Source of the DNA: Magnolia sinica
Taxonomy: Eukaryota > Streptophyta > Magnoliopsida > Magnoliales > Magnoliaceae
Direction of reading: 5' to 3'
NCBI RefSeq assembly: GCF_029962835.1
Contig: NC_080577.1
Span: 310,001 to 374,000, forward strand
DNA: 64,000 nucleotides
In this document: positions 22,850 through 35,284 of the stretch, one piece after another
How positions within the stretch are numbered: the first letter of the stretch is position 1
How the letters are laid out: every line of letters begins with the position of its first letter
Program-made: the position numbers and the translations under genes
The notes under the pieces: generated by a model
Seen by the model: only the letters and a program-made list of their open reading frames with translations
The model's database searches: none
Told to the model about the DNA's origin: nothing

Positions 22850-23467
22850 TGTATAGTTGTACACAAGTCGAGTTGAGTCGAGCTTGACACGGCTCGATTC
22901 GGATCGATCCTCAATCATGATCGGCTAGCATGGCTCGGTTTGGTCCACAGCATGGGCCAGATTGAGCTGAGTTCAAGACCGTGCGACATTTTTTCAAACA
23001 CATAAATTGCATCTTCAATCTCTCACGTTTTGAATGGAAATCAGTAAGAGCATTTTGCAGGCATTTCATCAACATACTCGGCAAGCAACATCAACATTAA
23101 ACTATAAGAGCAGTCCTACAATGTAAAGTTTTTTTTTTTGGAATTTGTTTCTTCAATATTTCTTTGAATACCCATTTCGAGAATACTCTGATATGAGGGT
23201 AATCCAAGAAACAACATTTCGTTAAGGGATCTCATCAAACACTTGGTGAGAAACATTAAGATCAAAATGATTGAGTCATCGAGTTGATTCAATCCGAGCC
23301 AATTTGAGTTGGGGTTTGAGCCAAGTCAAGCTCAAACTCGTCTCAAAATTTTTTCGAGCTAAAAAAACCAGCTTGACCCAGTCTGAATCTAGTTTTGAGC
23401 TGAGGCGAGTCGAGCTTTTCCGAGTTGAGTGAGCTGACCGAGCTAACTCGACTCATGTACAGATCTA
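22850..23467. mobile_element. Second hAT-type element with GAGTCGAG motifs
   Basis: The same subterminal words as 21710-22302 (CAAGTCGAGTTGAGTCGAGC; TGAGCTGACCGAGCTAACTC inverted). The ends TATAGTTGTACAC and (inverted) TAGATCTGTACAT are flanked by CTTGACTG and CCTGACCG, an imperfect 8-bp duplication (6 of 8). Older than its neighbour. Confidence 0.7.
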
Positions 23468-24370
23468 CCTGACCGACAGCAACATGTTGTTTCGTGGAGC
23501 AACGTGTTGATGAGCGAGACTGAGACAATGTTGATAATTACAAATACGGTTGACCCAACATATGAGCCTAGGTGGACGATTCTTAAAACTAAGGTTTGAC
23601 ATGTAGATGCAGATAGATGGAAGGGAATTACAACTACTGACTATAACTAAAGTTGGCATATGCGTAGGGACGAACCAAGCTACTCCTATATGCTAAACAT
23701 CCCATAGATGATGAGTAGCGAGGATAGTTAACTAGGCAAAGATAAATAATATTGCGTTACTTTGATTGATTGGCCTTTGCAATTTATAACATTGATGGAG
23801 CGTGAGGATAACTGCCCATCCCCGTGGCACCTTCGCATGTAATCTACTGGGAAAGAGTAAGTTACCTTTCTTCGATTGTGTTTTGCTTTTGCCGAGTGCT
23901 CATAGCGTGCTTTAGCACCGATGTGCCTTAACAATTTCTCATACTCTGCCAAAAAATGCATAAACACCGAGGCTCTTTGAATAATGATCGATCTCTTGTA
24001 TCTCCAGCATATGCCCCAAAGACATTGTGTATGTCACGTGGCTTATTCTCCATCGTTGATCTACTTATGACAGATTTTGGTACAAAAAAACTTAAACGTG
24101 ATAAGCCTCATGACTAGCTGGAATAATTCTCGTGACTTTAGCCGTTGAATTTGGTTTATCTTTTGATGATCTAAAACATTTACATGACTGCATGGTAGAC
24201 ACCAATAAATAAAAAGGAATTAAAAAGAAAAAAACTACATATTCAATATAAAATATATATTTTAGTACATTTTTCAAAAAAGTTTTAAGAAAGCTACCTC
24301 ATTCATCCAAATATTTATCATTCCACATCCTTTTGTCACGGTAGGTGGGCTAGCAAATGGATTAGTGGCT
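23468..24370. other. Intergenic, nothing recognised
   Basis: Frames up to 79 codons only, none with a recognisable domain. Confidence 0.45.
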
Positions 24371-25260
24371 TTGGTAAGCCCTACTATGATGCTTATGTAA
24401 AATCTACCTGACCATCAAGTGCATCACCCCCAAAAGCCAACTTCATTCGTGACTCAAGCATATCACATGATCCGATTTCGATTGGAAACATTGCAGAGAG
24501 CAACGATCGCCCTCCAAACTATTTCCTTTTAGCATAGTCCAAGCGAATCACTAATGGGTATGATTTATCGGCCACATGCTTGAATTTTTGTCTAGAATCT
24601 AAAGGTTGGAGTGGATTTCATATAATTACCGCAACTGGCTCTGTAAAAATCAAGGGTAACGAGCTTTCAACTATCTCATTCGGTGTGGACCACCAAAATC
24701 ACAAGTCAAAATTATTTTATTTTATTTTTTATTTTGCCTTTGGCCCTAATATGGGAGTAAATATCTAATGCTCACGGTGGATCTAAAACAAGCATCACGA
24801 TGGACTCATCGAAATCAAGAGTAGTGTTCCATACCATTTTTTTATTTTTTTAAACTAAATAATCTCCAGTAAATTTGGAGAGGGACACTGTATTGTATTT
24901 TTTGTAAGACCCTCCGTGATGCATGTGTGATATCTACTCTGACGTCCATTGGATGCACAATCTCATTTTGGCCTAGAGATAAAAATCATGTAGATTGGTG
25001 ATTTAGGTGGGCCACACAAAAAAAAGTTAGGAGAAAGACATCCGCCAATTGTGCTTTTGGTCCATCGATTACAATTTGCTGGTTTTGCTTAATACAATGT
25101 TTTTTTCCTACATGAAAGTTTTGATCCCAAATTTGGGATTGAACAGTAAAAAAATCATCTTATTTAAAGACACGTAATCATTGTGCAAAAATGATGTTAA
25201 TTCCATCCAATGCAATTCCATACAATTTAATGCCGTGAACTAAATAGGCCCTTTAGGTCT
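24371..25260. repeat. Eroded foldback remnants and a MITE end
   Basis: Isolated family words: CTACTATGATGCTTATG, TCGGTGTGGACCACC, GTGATGCATGTGTGATATC, ATTTAGGTGGGCCACAC. At 25180-25260 the inverted end of the MITE at 6345 is seen. No intact element. 25261-26270 has nothing supportable. Confidence 0.4.
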
Positions 25261-26271
25261 ATGGCCTATGGATCAGGTTTATCCATGACTCAAGTGAGTT
25301 ACGTTGAGGGGAACAAGTTAGGAGACAATTATTGCCTCGTGCATTTTTTATAATACTGTGGACTACCTGTATCACAGATGGGGATGATTTTTTATCATTG
25401 GCCTAGCATGAGGTTACAATAAATTTTGAATACACATTACGGTGGAGGCAACCTGAGTAGTTGGCTCATTCCTAACTCAACCCAACACAACCTAACCTAA
25501 GTTTTAAGAAATGTAACAGAAAATAACAGATTTATAAGATAGTGTAAATTTTCTATTATTATTATTTTATTTTTACTTTTTAAGATTTCCTAAATAAAAG
25601 CTCCTGATTTTGATCATTTTAGCCCTTCAATAAACTTTGCATCATTAAAGGATTAAAGTATTCAATTCAAGAGTATACTTCGGGCCTATGACAAAAACGA
25701 TTTGTCAATGCAAGTAGTTCAAATACAATGTCTAAAGTCCCGTTCTTTCATCTCTGAGCTAGCGTACCTGATGCTAAGTTACTCGCTGGGTTACTTCATC
25801 TAGAGCCACGCGTGGGGCGGTTGTCATGACATCCACATAATCCATCACCTTTGTTGTCTCTTTGTAATCAAGGGACCCAAAAATCACAATGATCAAAGGC
25901 GGGCCACACATAGGAAAATGAGACGGTCACTATTAGTTTCGAGGGGCCACGGTGTTGTTTATAGGCCTTCCAAGCCGTTCACCCATTACGACTTCATGGG
26001 TACAATTCAGTCAGGTGGCTAGGTAGCCCGCTCCTAGTAAGAGACTGATATGGGCCGGGGTGCTAAAACAAATCGTCGATGCTCACCATAATAATATGCC
26101 ATCAAACAACTTGATGCCGTTTTAAGGTAAAGAGAGGCGTGTAACCACCCTCCCTTACGGCCCAATTATTGAATGCCACGTATCAGAAGGTACGCTGCGA
26201 TGCAATTCTCTACTGTATTCAAGATCCACCGTGCGTCATTCCACCTGAATCTTGAGGCTGTCGGTAAAATG

Positions 26272-26397
26272 AGAAATTTACAACTGTGGACCCCACCTTT
26301 TATCCAGTGATTTTTTTGAAGTTATACGAACTTACAACACGCACTTAGACCTCCTCGTACTGACACTGAATTGTACGACGAAAATACCCCTCCCTTT
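26272..26397. repeat. Left copy of a ~125-bp inverted flank (partner 42168-42275)
   Basis: CCCACCTTTTATCCAGTGAT, GACCTCCTCGTACTG and GACGAAAATACCCCTCC appear in reverse complement at 42168-42275. They bracket the MULE-2 complex, 16 kb apart, and may be remains of its outermost terminal repeats or simply a dispersed repeat. Confidence 0.65.
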
Positions 26398-26400
26398 CAT

Positions 26401-26948
26401 GGAATCGGATTGGGTACCCCCTGCCACCAGCAAACGGCAGATGTTCGGTGGTCTGTTGGCCACACCATGATGTATGCTTTCATCCATGCCGTCCATCATT
26501 TTATGGTATGAGACTAAAAATGAGTTATATCCAAATCCCAAGTGTACCACATTACAGGAAATAGTGTTGAATGAGAGTCAACCATTAGAAACCATTAGGG
26601 GGCCATAAAAGTTTTGGATAAAGCTGATTTTTGGTTTTTCCCTTCATCTAGGCCTGTATGACCTAATCAACATCATTGGGCCTGTATGACCTAATCAACA
26701 GATTAGATGTGAAATAAACAGTTCGTTGGGCCTTAGGAGAATTTTAATATCAGTATCTAATAAATATTATCTTCCTGTGGTGTGGTCCACTTGAGATTTA
26801 TATCCCTCTCATTTTTTGGAACAAGCCCTAAAATGAACTGTAAAAATGGATGAACGGAATGGATGAAACACATACATCATGGTGGGGCTCACAGACCACC
26901 AACCACCAACCATTGGCTGGTGGCAGGGGGAGTAGCCAATCCGTTTCC
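26401..26948. mobile_element. Complete foldback element, subtype 1
   Basis: The ends are GGAATCGGATTGGGTACCCCC and (inverted) GGAAACGGATTGGCTACTCC. Arms of about 200 bp hold CACACCATGATGTATGCTTTC and GATGAACGGAATGGATGAAA inverted. The central block is GGCCATAAAAGTTTTGGAT, CCCTTCATCTAGGCCTG, ATGACCTAATCAACAGATTA and GTGAAATAAACAG, and a GCCTGTATGACCTAATCAAC unit is duplicated in it. Confidence 0.85.
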
Positions 26949-27329
26949 TTTAGATGGCTTATATTTTACTCATTCTTTCACTCCGTTGCTTTCACTCCCT
27001 TAACCAAAAAACCTTCCTTCTCAAAATAACCACATTTCACTCCCTTTCAACGATAAACCGACGTATAGAGGTTTTTCTTCTCATTTTCTTGATCGGAATA
27101 TCCGTGAATCATCTAGATATCATCATTCTATATTTGCCATTTTCAGTCTTGGCTCGGGTTATGTGAAATCCCACGAAGTGGCTGCATTTGCAATCCTTGA
27201 GAAGGTTCAAAATATTCCCTCACTGCAAAGCACCTCTCTTCAACCTACATTTGACTGGTACTACGGTAGTCGGTGGTACAAATATTTTAAAAAAATGCTC
27301 GGCTCGTACAATTGTATTGCATGCGAAGT
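26949..27329. other. Left edge of the MULE-2 complex
   Basis: CTTTCACTCCGTTGCTTTCAC resembles the inverted segment near 42060-42110 (GCTTTCACTACCGTTGCTTTC on the minus strand), so this may be terminal MULE sequence. Short frames only. Confidence 0.4.
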
Positions 27330-29095
27330 TCGGTCAATTTCATGCGTTAGGCTTACTCAATTTCATGCGTTAGGTTTAGTGAATTTTATGCGTTGATTGG
27401 TCATATCCATGTGAAACTCGCTCAATTCCATTTGAAGCTCACTCAATTCCATGTTAGGGCTCACTTGATCTTATGTTATGCTCGCTGAATTTCATGTTTA
27501 CCTTGCTCAATTTCATGCTAGGATTGCTCAATTTAATGTTTGCCCAGCTTAATTTCATGGTAGATAAGGTCAATTTAATATTTGCCTTGATAAATTTCAT
27601 GCTAGGATCACTCAATTTAATGTTTGCCCGACTTAATTTCATGGTAGATAGGGTCAATTTAGTGTGTCTCGATAAATTTCATGCTAGGATCGCTCAATTT
27701 AATGTTTGCCTAGCTTAATTTCATGGTAGATAAGGTCAATTTAATGTTTGCCTCGATAAATTTCATGCTAGGATCGCTCAATTTCATATTTGTCACGCTC
27801 AATTTCATTGTAGATAAGGTCAATTTAATGTTTGCCTCGAGAAATTTCATGCTAGGATCGCTCAATTAATGTTTTCCTATCTCAATATCATGCTATGCTC
27901 GCTCGATTTAATTTTTGCCCCACTCAATATCATGTTATGCCCGCTCGATTTAATGTTTGCCCCGCTGAATATCATGATATGCTCGCTCGATTTAATGTTT
28001 GCCCTGCTGAATATCATACTATGCTCCCTCGATTTAATGTTTGCCCAGCTCAATATCATGTTATGCTCGCTCGAAATATCGTTTGCCCAGCTCAATATCA
28101 TGTTACGCTCGCTTGATTAATGTTTGCTTGCATAGCTGAATTTATAGTTTGTCCTGCTCAATTTTCAATTTGCCCCATTCAATATCTAGTTTGCCCCGCT
28201 GATTTTTTAGATTTTCTCGTTGAATTTTCTAGTTTGTCCCGCTCAATTTTCATGTTTGCCCTGTTGAATTTCATATTTGCCCTGCTCAATTTCATTTTTC
28301 TCTTTCTCAATTTTCTGTTTGCCCCGCTGAATTTCATGTTTGCCTAACTCAATTTCATGCTTCCCCGCTCAATTTCTAGTTTGCCCCGTTGAAATTCATT
28401 TTTGCCTCGGTGAATTTCTAGTTTGCCCCGCTCAATTTCATGTTTCCCCCGCTGATTTTCTAGTTTGTCCCGCTGAATTTCATATTTGCCCCGCTCAATA
28501 TCATGTTTCCTCTGCTTAATTTCTAGTTTGCCCCGCTCAATTTTCTAGTTTGCCCCGCTCAATTTTAATACTTGCCTCGCTCAGTTTCTAGATTGTCGTG
28601 TTAAATTCTCATACTTCCCTCTATCAATTCCTAGTTTGCGTTGATCAAGATTTATGCTTGTCTTACTCAATGTCATGATAGATAATGTCACCAAATTAAA
28701 CGAGTTCGTATCGTTGAAGGCCTAATCCTGGTTATTTATGATGCTAGCTTAGTAAATTTACTGATAGACTTATTTGATGCTAGCTCAGTGAATTTAATAC
28801 AAGTTGATGCGCATGTGTTAGGCTTAGTGAATTTCATGCGTTAGGCTTAGTGAATTTCCTGTATTGATGGGGATTACATACACTCGATTTAATGTTTGCT
28901 TGCATAGCTTAATTTATAGTTTGCCCCACTCAATTTCATGCTATGCTCGCTGAATTTCATGTTTGCCTCGCTCAATTTCACGTTTGCCCCGCTCAATTTC
29001 ATGCTTACCCCGCTAAATTTCATATTTGCCTTGCTCAATTTCTATGTTGTCTCGCTCATTTTTCCAGTTTGCCCCGCTCAATGTCATGGTAGATT
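27330..29095. repeat. 21-bp repeat array B1 (MULE-2, 5' side)
   Basis: Some 70 tandem units, mostly 21 bp, of the type GCYCGCTCAATTTCATGTTTG, with variants CAATTTAATGTTTGCC, CAATATCATGTTATG and GATTTTCTAGTTTGTCC. At 27590-27860 a ~125-bp higher-order unit (CTAGGATCGCTCAATTTAAT ... GGTAGATAAGGTCAATTTAA) repeats. 28690-28880 is a less regular break. Long frames of the LNFMFA / LNIMLC kind come from the repeat itself. Confidence 0.9.
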
Positions 29096-29343
29096 GCCTT
29101 ACTTAATTTAATAAAATATGATACGAAATCATTCATAAAAGGCCTAATATATATAAGCTCCGGTTGTTTACATGAAAATTTCACGAATTGCTTACTCTTT
29201 ATTTCTTTAAGCTTTGTATCATTCTCATCTATAAGGGAAAGCAAGTTTTCGGTCTTCTATTATTTAATTGAGTTTTGTCTTATGGCAAGGTTCCGTTGTT
29301 TTACGATTTATTGATAATTTGTTATTGTATTGATTTCCAGATA

Positions 29344-31754
29344 ATGGCTACGAGAATCATCTGTTGCTATGGCGGGGAATTATAATATGAAAACAAGCAA
29401 TGGATGTACACGAGTGGAAGTACGAAAACTATTTCGGTAGATGTTGATACTAAGCACGAGGAACTTCTATCTAAAATGTATAGGATTATTAAGAGTACAC
29501 CAACAGATTGTGATATTAGGATGAAAGTTTTGTATCCCTGCTCTAATAAATCAATCCCTCCAATCGTACTTGAGGACGACGATGACGTTAGAGAGTTCCT
29601 GACAACACAGTTGAAGCATTCGAAAAAATTCATCCCTTTAGTCATCGAGACAATACAATACATTAATATGACAACACACGTGTATAGTGTGGTAGAGGAG
29701 CATGTCGTGGAATTTGAATATAAGCCAACTCCATTACAAGTAGGAGGAACAAATGATCAACTGCCCGAGCCGCCTCAAACATCAAAATTTGTGAGTAGCT
29801 AAGTCAGCGGTGCATGTGACCTTGACCTCATTTATGATTACATGGCACCGCCTCTAGCAACAACAGCAAATCTGCCGTCATCATCCATAGCCTGAAGATA
29901 CATCAAACCTGAAAGCGACCTCCCAAATCCAGACCTTCCCGAAACATCAAACTTCATCACTCGTCAAGTTCCCGCGCTGTTTGATGATGCTGCATTCACT
30001 AATGCAACAATGCTGGAATATACGGATTCATTGTGTGAATCGATCGATATAGCCGTTGGGCAAATGTTTAAGGACAAGAGTCGGTGCCAGTATGTGTTGA
30101 GCCAATTTGCAATTTAGAATAAATTCCAGTATAGGGTACTGTATTCAAATTCTAGGAGATTTACGGTTGTGTGCTATGAAGATAGATGCGAATGGCGTGT
30201 TCATGCATCTCGCGTGAGTGATTCTAGGATATTCAAGATACGGACTAATACGTCAAAACACACGTGTGGCATGTCGTGGATGAGGAGCGATCACCGGCAA
30301 GCAAGCAGTAAATTAGCTTGTGATCTGATTGTTAGCCGCAATGAGTAACGCCTGGGGTTGAGGCCACGTGATATTATCTTCGTCATGCAAGAGAAGTATA
30401 ATATTGTTATCAGTTATAGGAAGGCATGGGTAGCCAGGGAGCTTGTAATTAATCAGGTGATGGGGTCTTATGAAGGCTCCTACAATCAACTCCCCTTGTA
30501 TTTGCATGAGTTGAGGATGGTCAACCCAGGGGCAGTGATTGCCCTGCTTGTTAACAAAGAGATTTTCAGGTTCGAGAGATATTTTGTTGCGCTCAGACAA
30601 TGCGTTAGAAGTTTTTAAAAATCATTACGGAGGGTATTAGCCATTGACGGGACACACTTAAAGGAAAAATACAAGGGTGTTCTATTCATCGCCACGACCT
30701 TAGATGAGGACAATCATATATTTTCAGTTGCATTTGGCATTGGGGAATCGGAGAACAGTAGCACTTGGAATTGGTTCCTTACCTACTTTAACGATACGAT
30801 AGGGCCTCTGAACGATCTTGTGATTATATCTGTCGACCTAAAGGTTTACTGAAAGAGGTTCCCCAAGTCTTTCCGCGTGCAATTCATGGTTACTACGTGT
30901 ATCATATCTACAGAAACTTGGTGGACACCTTTAAAGATAAGTCATTGGAGATGTACTTCTGGCGGGCAGTGAAGATATGTAGGAGGGCAAAATTCAAGAA
31001 ATTAATGCATGATATTGAAATGGCCAACCCCGCAGTACATGCATGGCTGACAAAAATCAGATATAAGAGATGGGCATCTTCGCACTTTTTAGGAAAAAGA
31101 TTCAACTTGGTTACTACAAACATTTCTGAGTGTGTTAATGCCCTCTTCAAAGAAGCATGCGAATACCCTGTTACGAAATTGATAGAAGGGGTTAGATTTA
31201 AGATACAGGAATTGTTTTATAAGAGAAGGGAATCTACGGCATCATTTGTAGAGCTGTTGACACCATGGGCAGAGCAACAGTTAAAGGATCTTGTGCAGAA
31301 GGCGCGAGATGTTCGCTATCATCCTATTTCTCGAGATGAGTACTATGTTGTGGGAGATTATAATGATACAGTCAAGCTCAGTGAGTTTTCGTGTACATGT
31401 CGCGAGTTTGGCGTGAAGGGGTACCCTTGTATGGATGTCCTGTCAGCATGTATAAACTACAATCTCCCTCATTACTCATACTAACCCCCATTCTACATGG
31501 CGCAAAATTACATGGCCACATATAGCGAATCGGTGTACCCAGTATGTGACAAGAGTAAGTGGGAAGAAATTTCAGCGGGTTTCAAGGAGTATTGTGCGCA
31601 AATTAAACCCCCGAGACAAAAGAGGTCAGTTGAAAGACCCAAAAAGCTTAGAATTTCATCGTGTGGAGAGGAATCGAAAACAATAAAGTGTGGGCAATGC
31701 AAACAAACAGGGCATAATCGCCGAAAGTGCAAGTTTTCTATACCTGAAAAATAG
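29344..31754 (+). pseudogene. MULE-2 MuDR-type transposase (broken)
   Basis: Homologous along its whole length to 10918-13367. The putative ATG at 29344 starts MATRIICCYGGEL, followed at once by a stop. The frame from 29404 (MYTSGSTKTISVDVD) runs to a TAA at 29800-29802, the same position as the TAA in MULE-1. Then come the DNA-binding region (IAVGQMFKDKSRCQYVLSQF; CEWRVHASR; TSKHTCGMSW), catalytic block LAIDGTHLKEKYKG, a segment with SECVNALFKEACEYPVTKLI, a SWIM-like zinc finger (CTCREFGVKGYPCMDVLSAC) and an intact CCHC knuckle (CGQCKQTGHNRRKC), ending IPEK-TAG at 31754. At least six in-frame stops and a frameshift near 30850 make it inactive. It is better preserved at the C-terminus than MULE-1. 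Confidence 0.9.
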
Positions 31755-31854
31755 CATACTCTGTAATTTATTTACTATTTTGATGTATATCATACTTTGT
31801 AATCTTGGTGGATGATGAAATAAACTTTCTACTTTGGGTATAGCATACTTTATA

Positions 31855-32265
31855 ATTTCTAGTTTGCCTTGCTGCATTTCTAGTTTGGCCCACTCATTTT
31901 CATGTTTCCTCCACTGAATTCTTACTTTGCCCTGCTCTATTTCATGTTTCCCCCGCTAATTTTCTAGTTTGCCCCGCTCATTTTCATGTTTCCCCCACTG
32001 AATTCCTAGGTTGCCCCGCTCATATTTCAGTTTGCCCTGCTGATTTTCTAGTTTGCCCCGCTCATTTTCATGGTCACCCCGCTCAATTTCATGTTTCCCC
32101 CATTGAATTTCTAGCTTGCCCCGCTCAATTTCATATTTCCCCCGCTCAATTTTATGTTTGCCCTGCTGAATTCCTAGTTTGCCCCGCTTAATTTAATGTT
32201 TGCCCCGCTCAATTTTATGTTTGCCCAGCTCATATTTCATGTTTGCCCCACTCATTTTCATGCTT
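31855..32265. repeat. 21-bp repeat array B2 (3' of the MULE-2 transposase)
   Basis: About 19 units of GCCCCGCTCATTTTCATGTTT / GCCCCGCTGATTTTCTAGTTT, same orientation as B1. 32266-32592 has no gene. Confidence 0.9.
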
Positions 32266-32592
32266 GGGATGAGGAATGACAGAATCAGCTCTGATTGTGA
32301 AGGCCCATGATCAATCTGAGATGCATGATAAAGGGGATTGAGAGTGATAAAATGAGAACATCCATACACCACTGCACATCGTAAACCAAAGTGGAAACAA
32401 TTTCATTTATAATCTGAGTTAGTACATTGTTCCCATACATACCTAACCAAGTGAAAAACATAAATAACCCAACTACTAACTATTACACTACTATGTGGAA
32501 ATGCTCCACTTCTTACTACACAGTAAATACAAAGCACATAACCACTAACACGGCCTAACAGAAGTGAAAGAGTCCATATGCGTCACAACTCC

Positions 32593-33827
32593 CTAATGTG
32601 ATACCGAGTCCGGCGAGGGAGGGGGCACTCCTTCCTTCTGTACACAACACAATACCGCCTTTATCGTTCGTTGCATACTCTTCATCTTACGTTTCAGATA
32701 GTCTTGGTCCTTCTTAATCTCAAATATACTTGCCTCGATCACACCTAAATGCCCATCTAAACCCTGACGTGCATCGGGCACCTCACCTGTATCATCACCC
32801 TCTTCTTCTTCTTCAGCCGTATCCTTTTTGTTGCCTTCTTGCTCTTCTTCTTCATCTTCAGCTATCTCGTCTCCAATTTCTTCCAACTGCCTTGCTTCTT
32901 GTCTAGGGCCACATTGCATGTGATTTAAGGTGTCTTCGGTTATCACTCTTTCTGGATGTGAAGGGCTGATGGATGCCCCGAACCCATTATCTCGGGCTAG
33001 CTTGCAAATTAGGTGGCTAAATGGGAGGGAGAGATTACATCTTCTTGTCCTCACGGCCTTCACTATATGGTAAAGGATAATGGAGGGCAGGCACACATTC
33101 TCCCCATGCCTTATCTGGAACATTATCTCTGCATGGTAAACAGAAACCTCCGTACTGTTTCCCCATCTCGGATATAAATTATGTGTGAAGATGTAGTGCA
33201 ACAGTCTATAAATTGGAATCATTTCTTTATTTCTGAAGCTACTCTCTCTCCTCCACTCCATGAGGTGGCCACACAATCTCTGCTCAGCTCACTCCTGTGC
33301 TGCGATGTGTTCAAGTTCTTTGTGTCTATAGGGATACAGACTGTTCTCAGTAACACGCCAAGTATGTTCACGATGTTTTCTACCCTGATGGGACGCACCA
33401 TGTCTCCATAGGAAATGTCAAATCCAAGTGGGTTGACACTTGCATTAATAATTCGAGAATAGAAAAATCGTACATCATGCTCATTGGCTGGAAAATTACC
33501 TTCAAAAATAGGTCCCCAACCTTGATGCAAGAGTCGATCAAGCACGTCATTTTTGACAAACAGTCGGTCCCCCACCGTGACTTCGAAAACCACTTCCCGA
33601 TCGCGATATCGGTTTGCATCCAATGTCCGTGCATTTCCATCGTGGCCCATCTTTGACCTCCTTTCACGAGGTGGTGGTGAAGAACTCGTAGTGCCAACAT
33701 TGACCGTCCTCACATTTCCACTCTCGGGTGGTGATGGTGGACTTGCGACATCCGCAGCGGCCTGCCTCGTGCTTCTTAAGAGAGGCGGAGATAATGGACC
33801 TGCTTGAACCACCCTCTTCTTCCCCAT
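32593..33827 (-). pseudogene. Putative plant transposon protein (PF20167-like), frameshifted
   Basis: Start ATG at 33827 (MGKKRVVQAGPLSPPLLRST). Two overlapping frames, 33827-33219 and 33276-32593, are joined by a one-base shift near 33280-33300. After a Ser/Pro-rich N-terminus comes a folded region with HQGWGPIFEGNFPANEHDVR, FFYSRIINASVNPLGFDIS and VENIVNILGV, then (second frame) CGHLMEWRRESSFRNKEMIP, IYRLLHYIFTHNLYPRWGNS and IMFQIRHGENVCLPSIILYH. These resemble the plant family of transposon-associated proteins with an FYanl block and a 'lhyIf...LlP..h...v' block. The C-terminus is acidic (DEEEEQEGNKKDTAEEEEE) with a short coiled coil (EIKKDQDYLKRKMKSM). Lying antisense between MULE arrays, it is probably an accessory passenger of the element. 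Biochemical function unknown. Confidence 0.65.
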
Positions 33828-34225
33828 GAGGATGATGGGTTTAGAAGAAGGGAAGAAGGTTTAGAATATGAAGAGAAAGGTGTTAGAAAGATGAAAATAT
33901 GGTTGTGGAAGATGAAGAGAGAGGGTTTGGAACTTGAGGAGATGGTAGAAGGATTAGAAAAATAGAGGGTTTTATGAAGGAAGGTGAAGAAAGGGGAAGG
34001 AAGATGAAGAAAGTGTTAGTAAAATGAGAGTTTGAAAGATGGAAATGAGGGTTGTGGAAGATGTGGGTAGTGGGTTTGGAAGTTGAGAGATTAGGAAAAT
34101 AGAGGGTTTTTGTGAAGGAAGATGAAGAAAGGGGAAGGGAGATGAAGAAAGGGTGTGGAATATGAGGGTTTAGGCGTGTGGGGGAGAGTAAATAATCTCT
34201 TTATGTGGGACCCACGATGAGACCC

Positions 34226-34373
34226 ACTCGAAATTTAAAAAAAGGGGGAGGGGGGACGGGCGACACTACTGCACCCGGGCGATACTACCGCCTGGACCAC
34301 CAGAGAGCGGCAGCACTACCGCCTGGGTGCGGTAGTGCCACCCATCCCCCCCTCCCCTTTTTTTAAAATTTCA
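34226..34373. repeat. GC-rich hairpin with about 60-bp arms
   Basis: AAAAAAAGGGGGAGGGGGGA, CGGGCGACACTACTGCACCC, GGGCGATACTACCGCC is followed by an imperfect inverted copy ending CCCCCCCTCCCCTTTTTTT. It sits about 400 bp upstream of the start of the minus-strand gene. Similar CACTACCGCC words recur at 42977-43068. Confidence 0.8.
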
Positions 34374-34500
34374 ATGGGCCCCACACTCTGAAATATAGTT
34401 TTGGTGGGCCCCACAATCAATGTACATAGTTTTTGTGTGCCCCATACTCATGAAATTCAGTTTTGGTGGGCCCCACACTCAATGTACATGATTTTGGGTA
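34374..34500. repeat. Three ~38-bp tandem repeats
   Basis: AGTTTTGGTGGGCCCCACA occurs with spacing of about 38-45 bp (one copy altered to TTTTTGTGTGCCCCATA), each followed by CTCAATGTACAT or CTCATGAAATT. Confidence 0.75.
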
Positions 34501-34718
34501 ATATGTATCTTTGGGTATGGGTTTATAAGATGAGTAAGGTTTGCAATAATACCCAGACTTCACTGTAAACTGACCATTTTGTCATCAGCCTCCAAATAAA
34601 TATGCACTCTTATAGACCCAAAGAGGTTGAGCCAATCGACTATCATGGTTAATATCTTTAGCTATACTATCTCAAATAATAGAGAAGTCCAAAGAGCCAT
34701 TGGGCCTAATAGGATCTT

Positions 34719-35060
34719 TCTAACATCCTGAGGAACATCAAGAAGAATCTACATTTTAATAGCAAAGTGTCACCCACCAGAAGCTAATCCCCCCTTTGAC
34801 ATCTTTTAAATCTCCATTTCAATAGGAAAGCATGGCCAACAACGGCTAATTTCTCCATTGGCATATTTTATCCTAACATTCTGAGGATCATCAAGCTGAT
34901 TCTGCATTCCAATAGGAGAGCTTATCCCACCGGAGGCTAATTTCTTCCTTGGCATCTTTTAACATAAACATTCCGAGGAACATCAAGCTGTTTTTGTGTT
35001 TCAATAGAAGAGAGTTGCCTACCAGAGGCTAATTTCTCCATTTTCAATGAATGACATAAT
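34719..35060. repeat. Degenerate direct repeats (about 75-100 bp)
   Basis: Four rounds of TAACATTCTGAGGAACATCAAG (partial), TTCAATAGGAGAGC, CACCAGAGGCTAATTTCTCC and TTGGCATCTTTTA. The second round lacks the first block. 34501-34718 and 35061-35284 show nothing supportable. Confidence 0.7.
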
Positions 35061-35284
35061 TTATCAAAAATCTCATTTCAAACTCTATGGACTTCCATCA
35101 ACTAGAGCAGATTCTAGACAAATATGCCTTACCAAAATGAATTGGCTTGATACATTTAGAACAAATTCATTTTGACCATAAATTCATTTGATGATACATG
35201 CTTCTAGTCCAAGTGTATAGCAAGACTCAGGAAAGGTTTTAAGGTCTTGGGGAATGGGATCCATCATCTGGGCCCCTTATCAGA

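Noticed and set aside
23728..23967. 79-codon minus frame
   Set aside because: No similarity I recognise and no supporting splice or promoter signal.
27454..28347. Overlapping frames on both strands rich in LNFMFA / ANIKLS
   Set aside because: Array B1 read in different frames; periodic peptides on both strands show it is repeat-driven.
27330..29095. CRISPR-like array
   Set aside because: Units are directly tandem without unique spacers, in a plant nuclear context.
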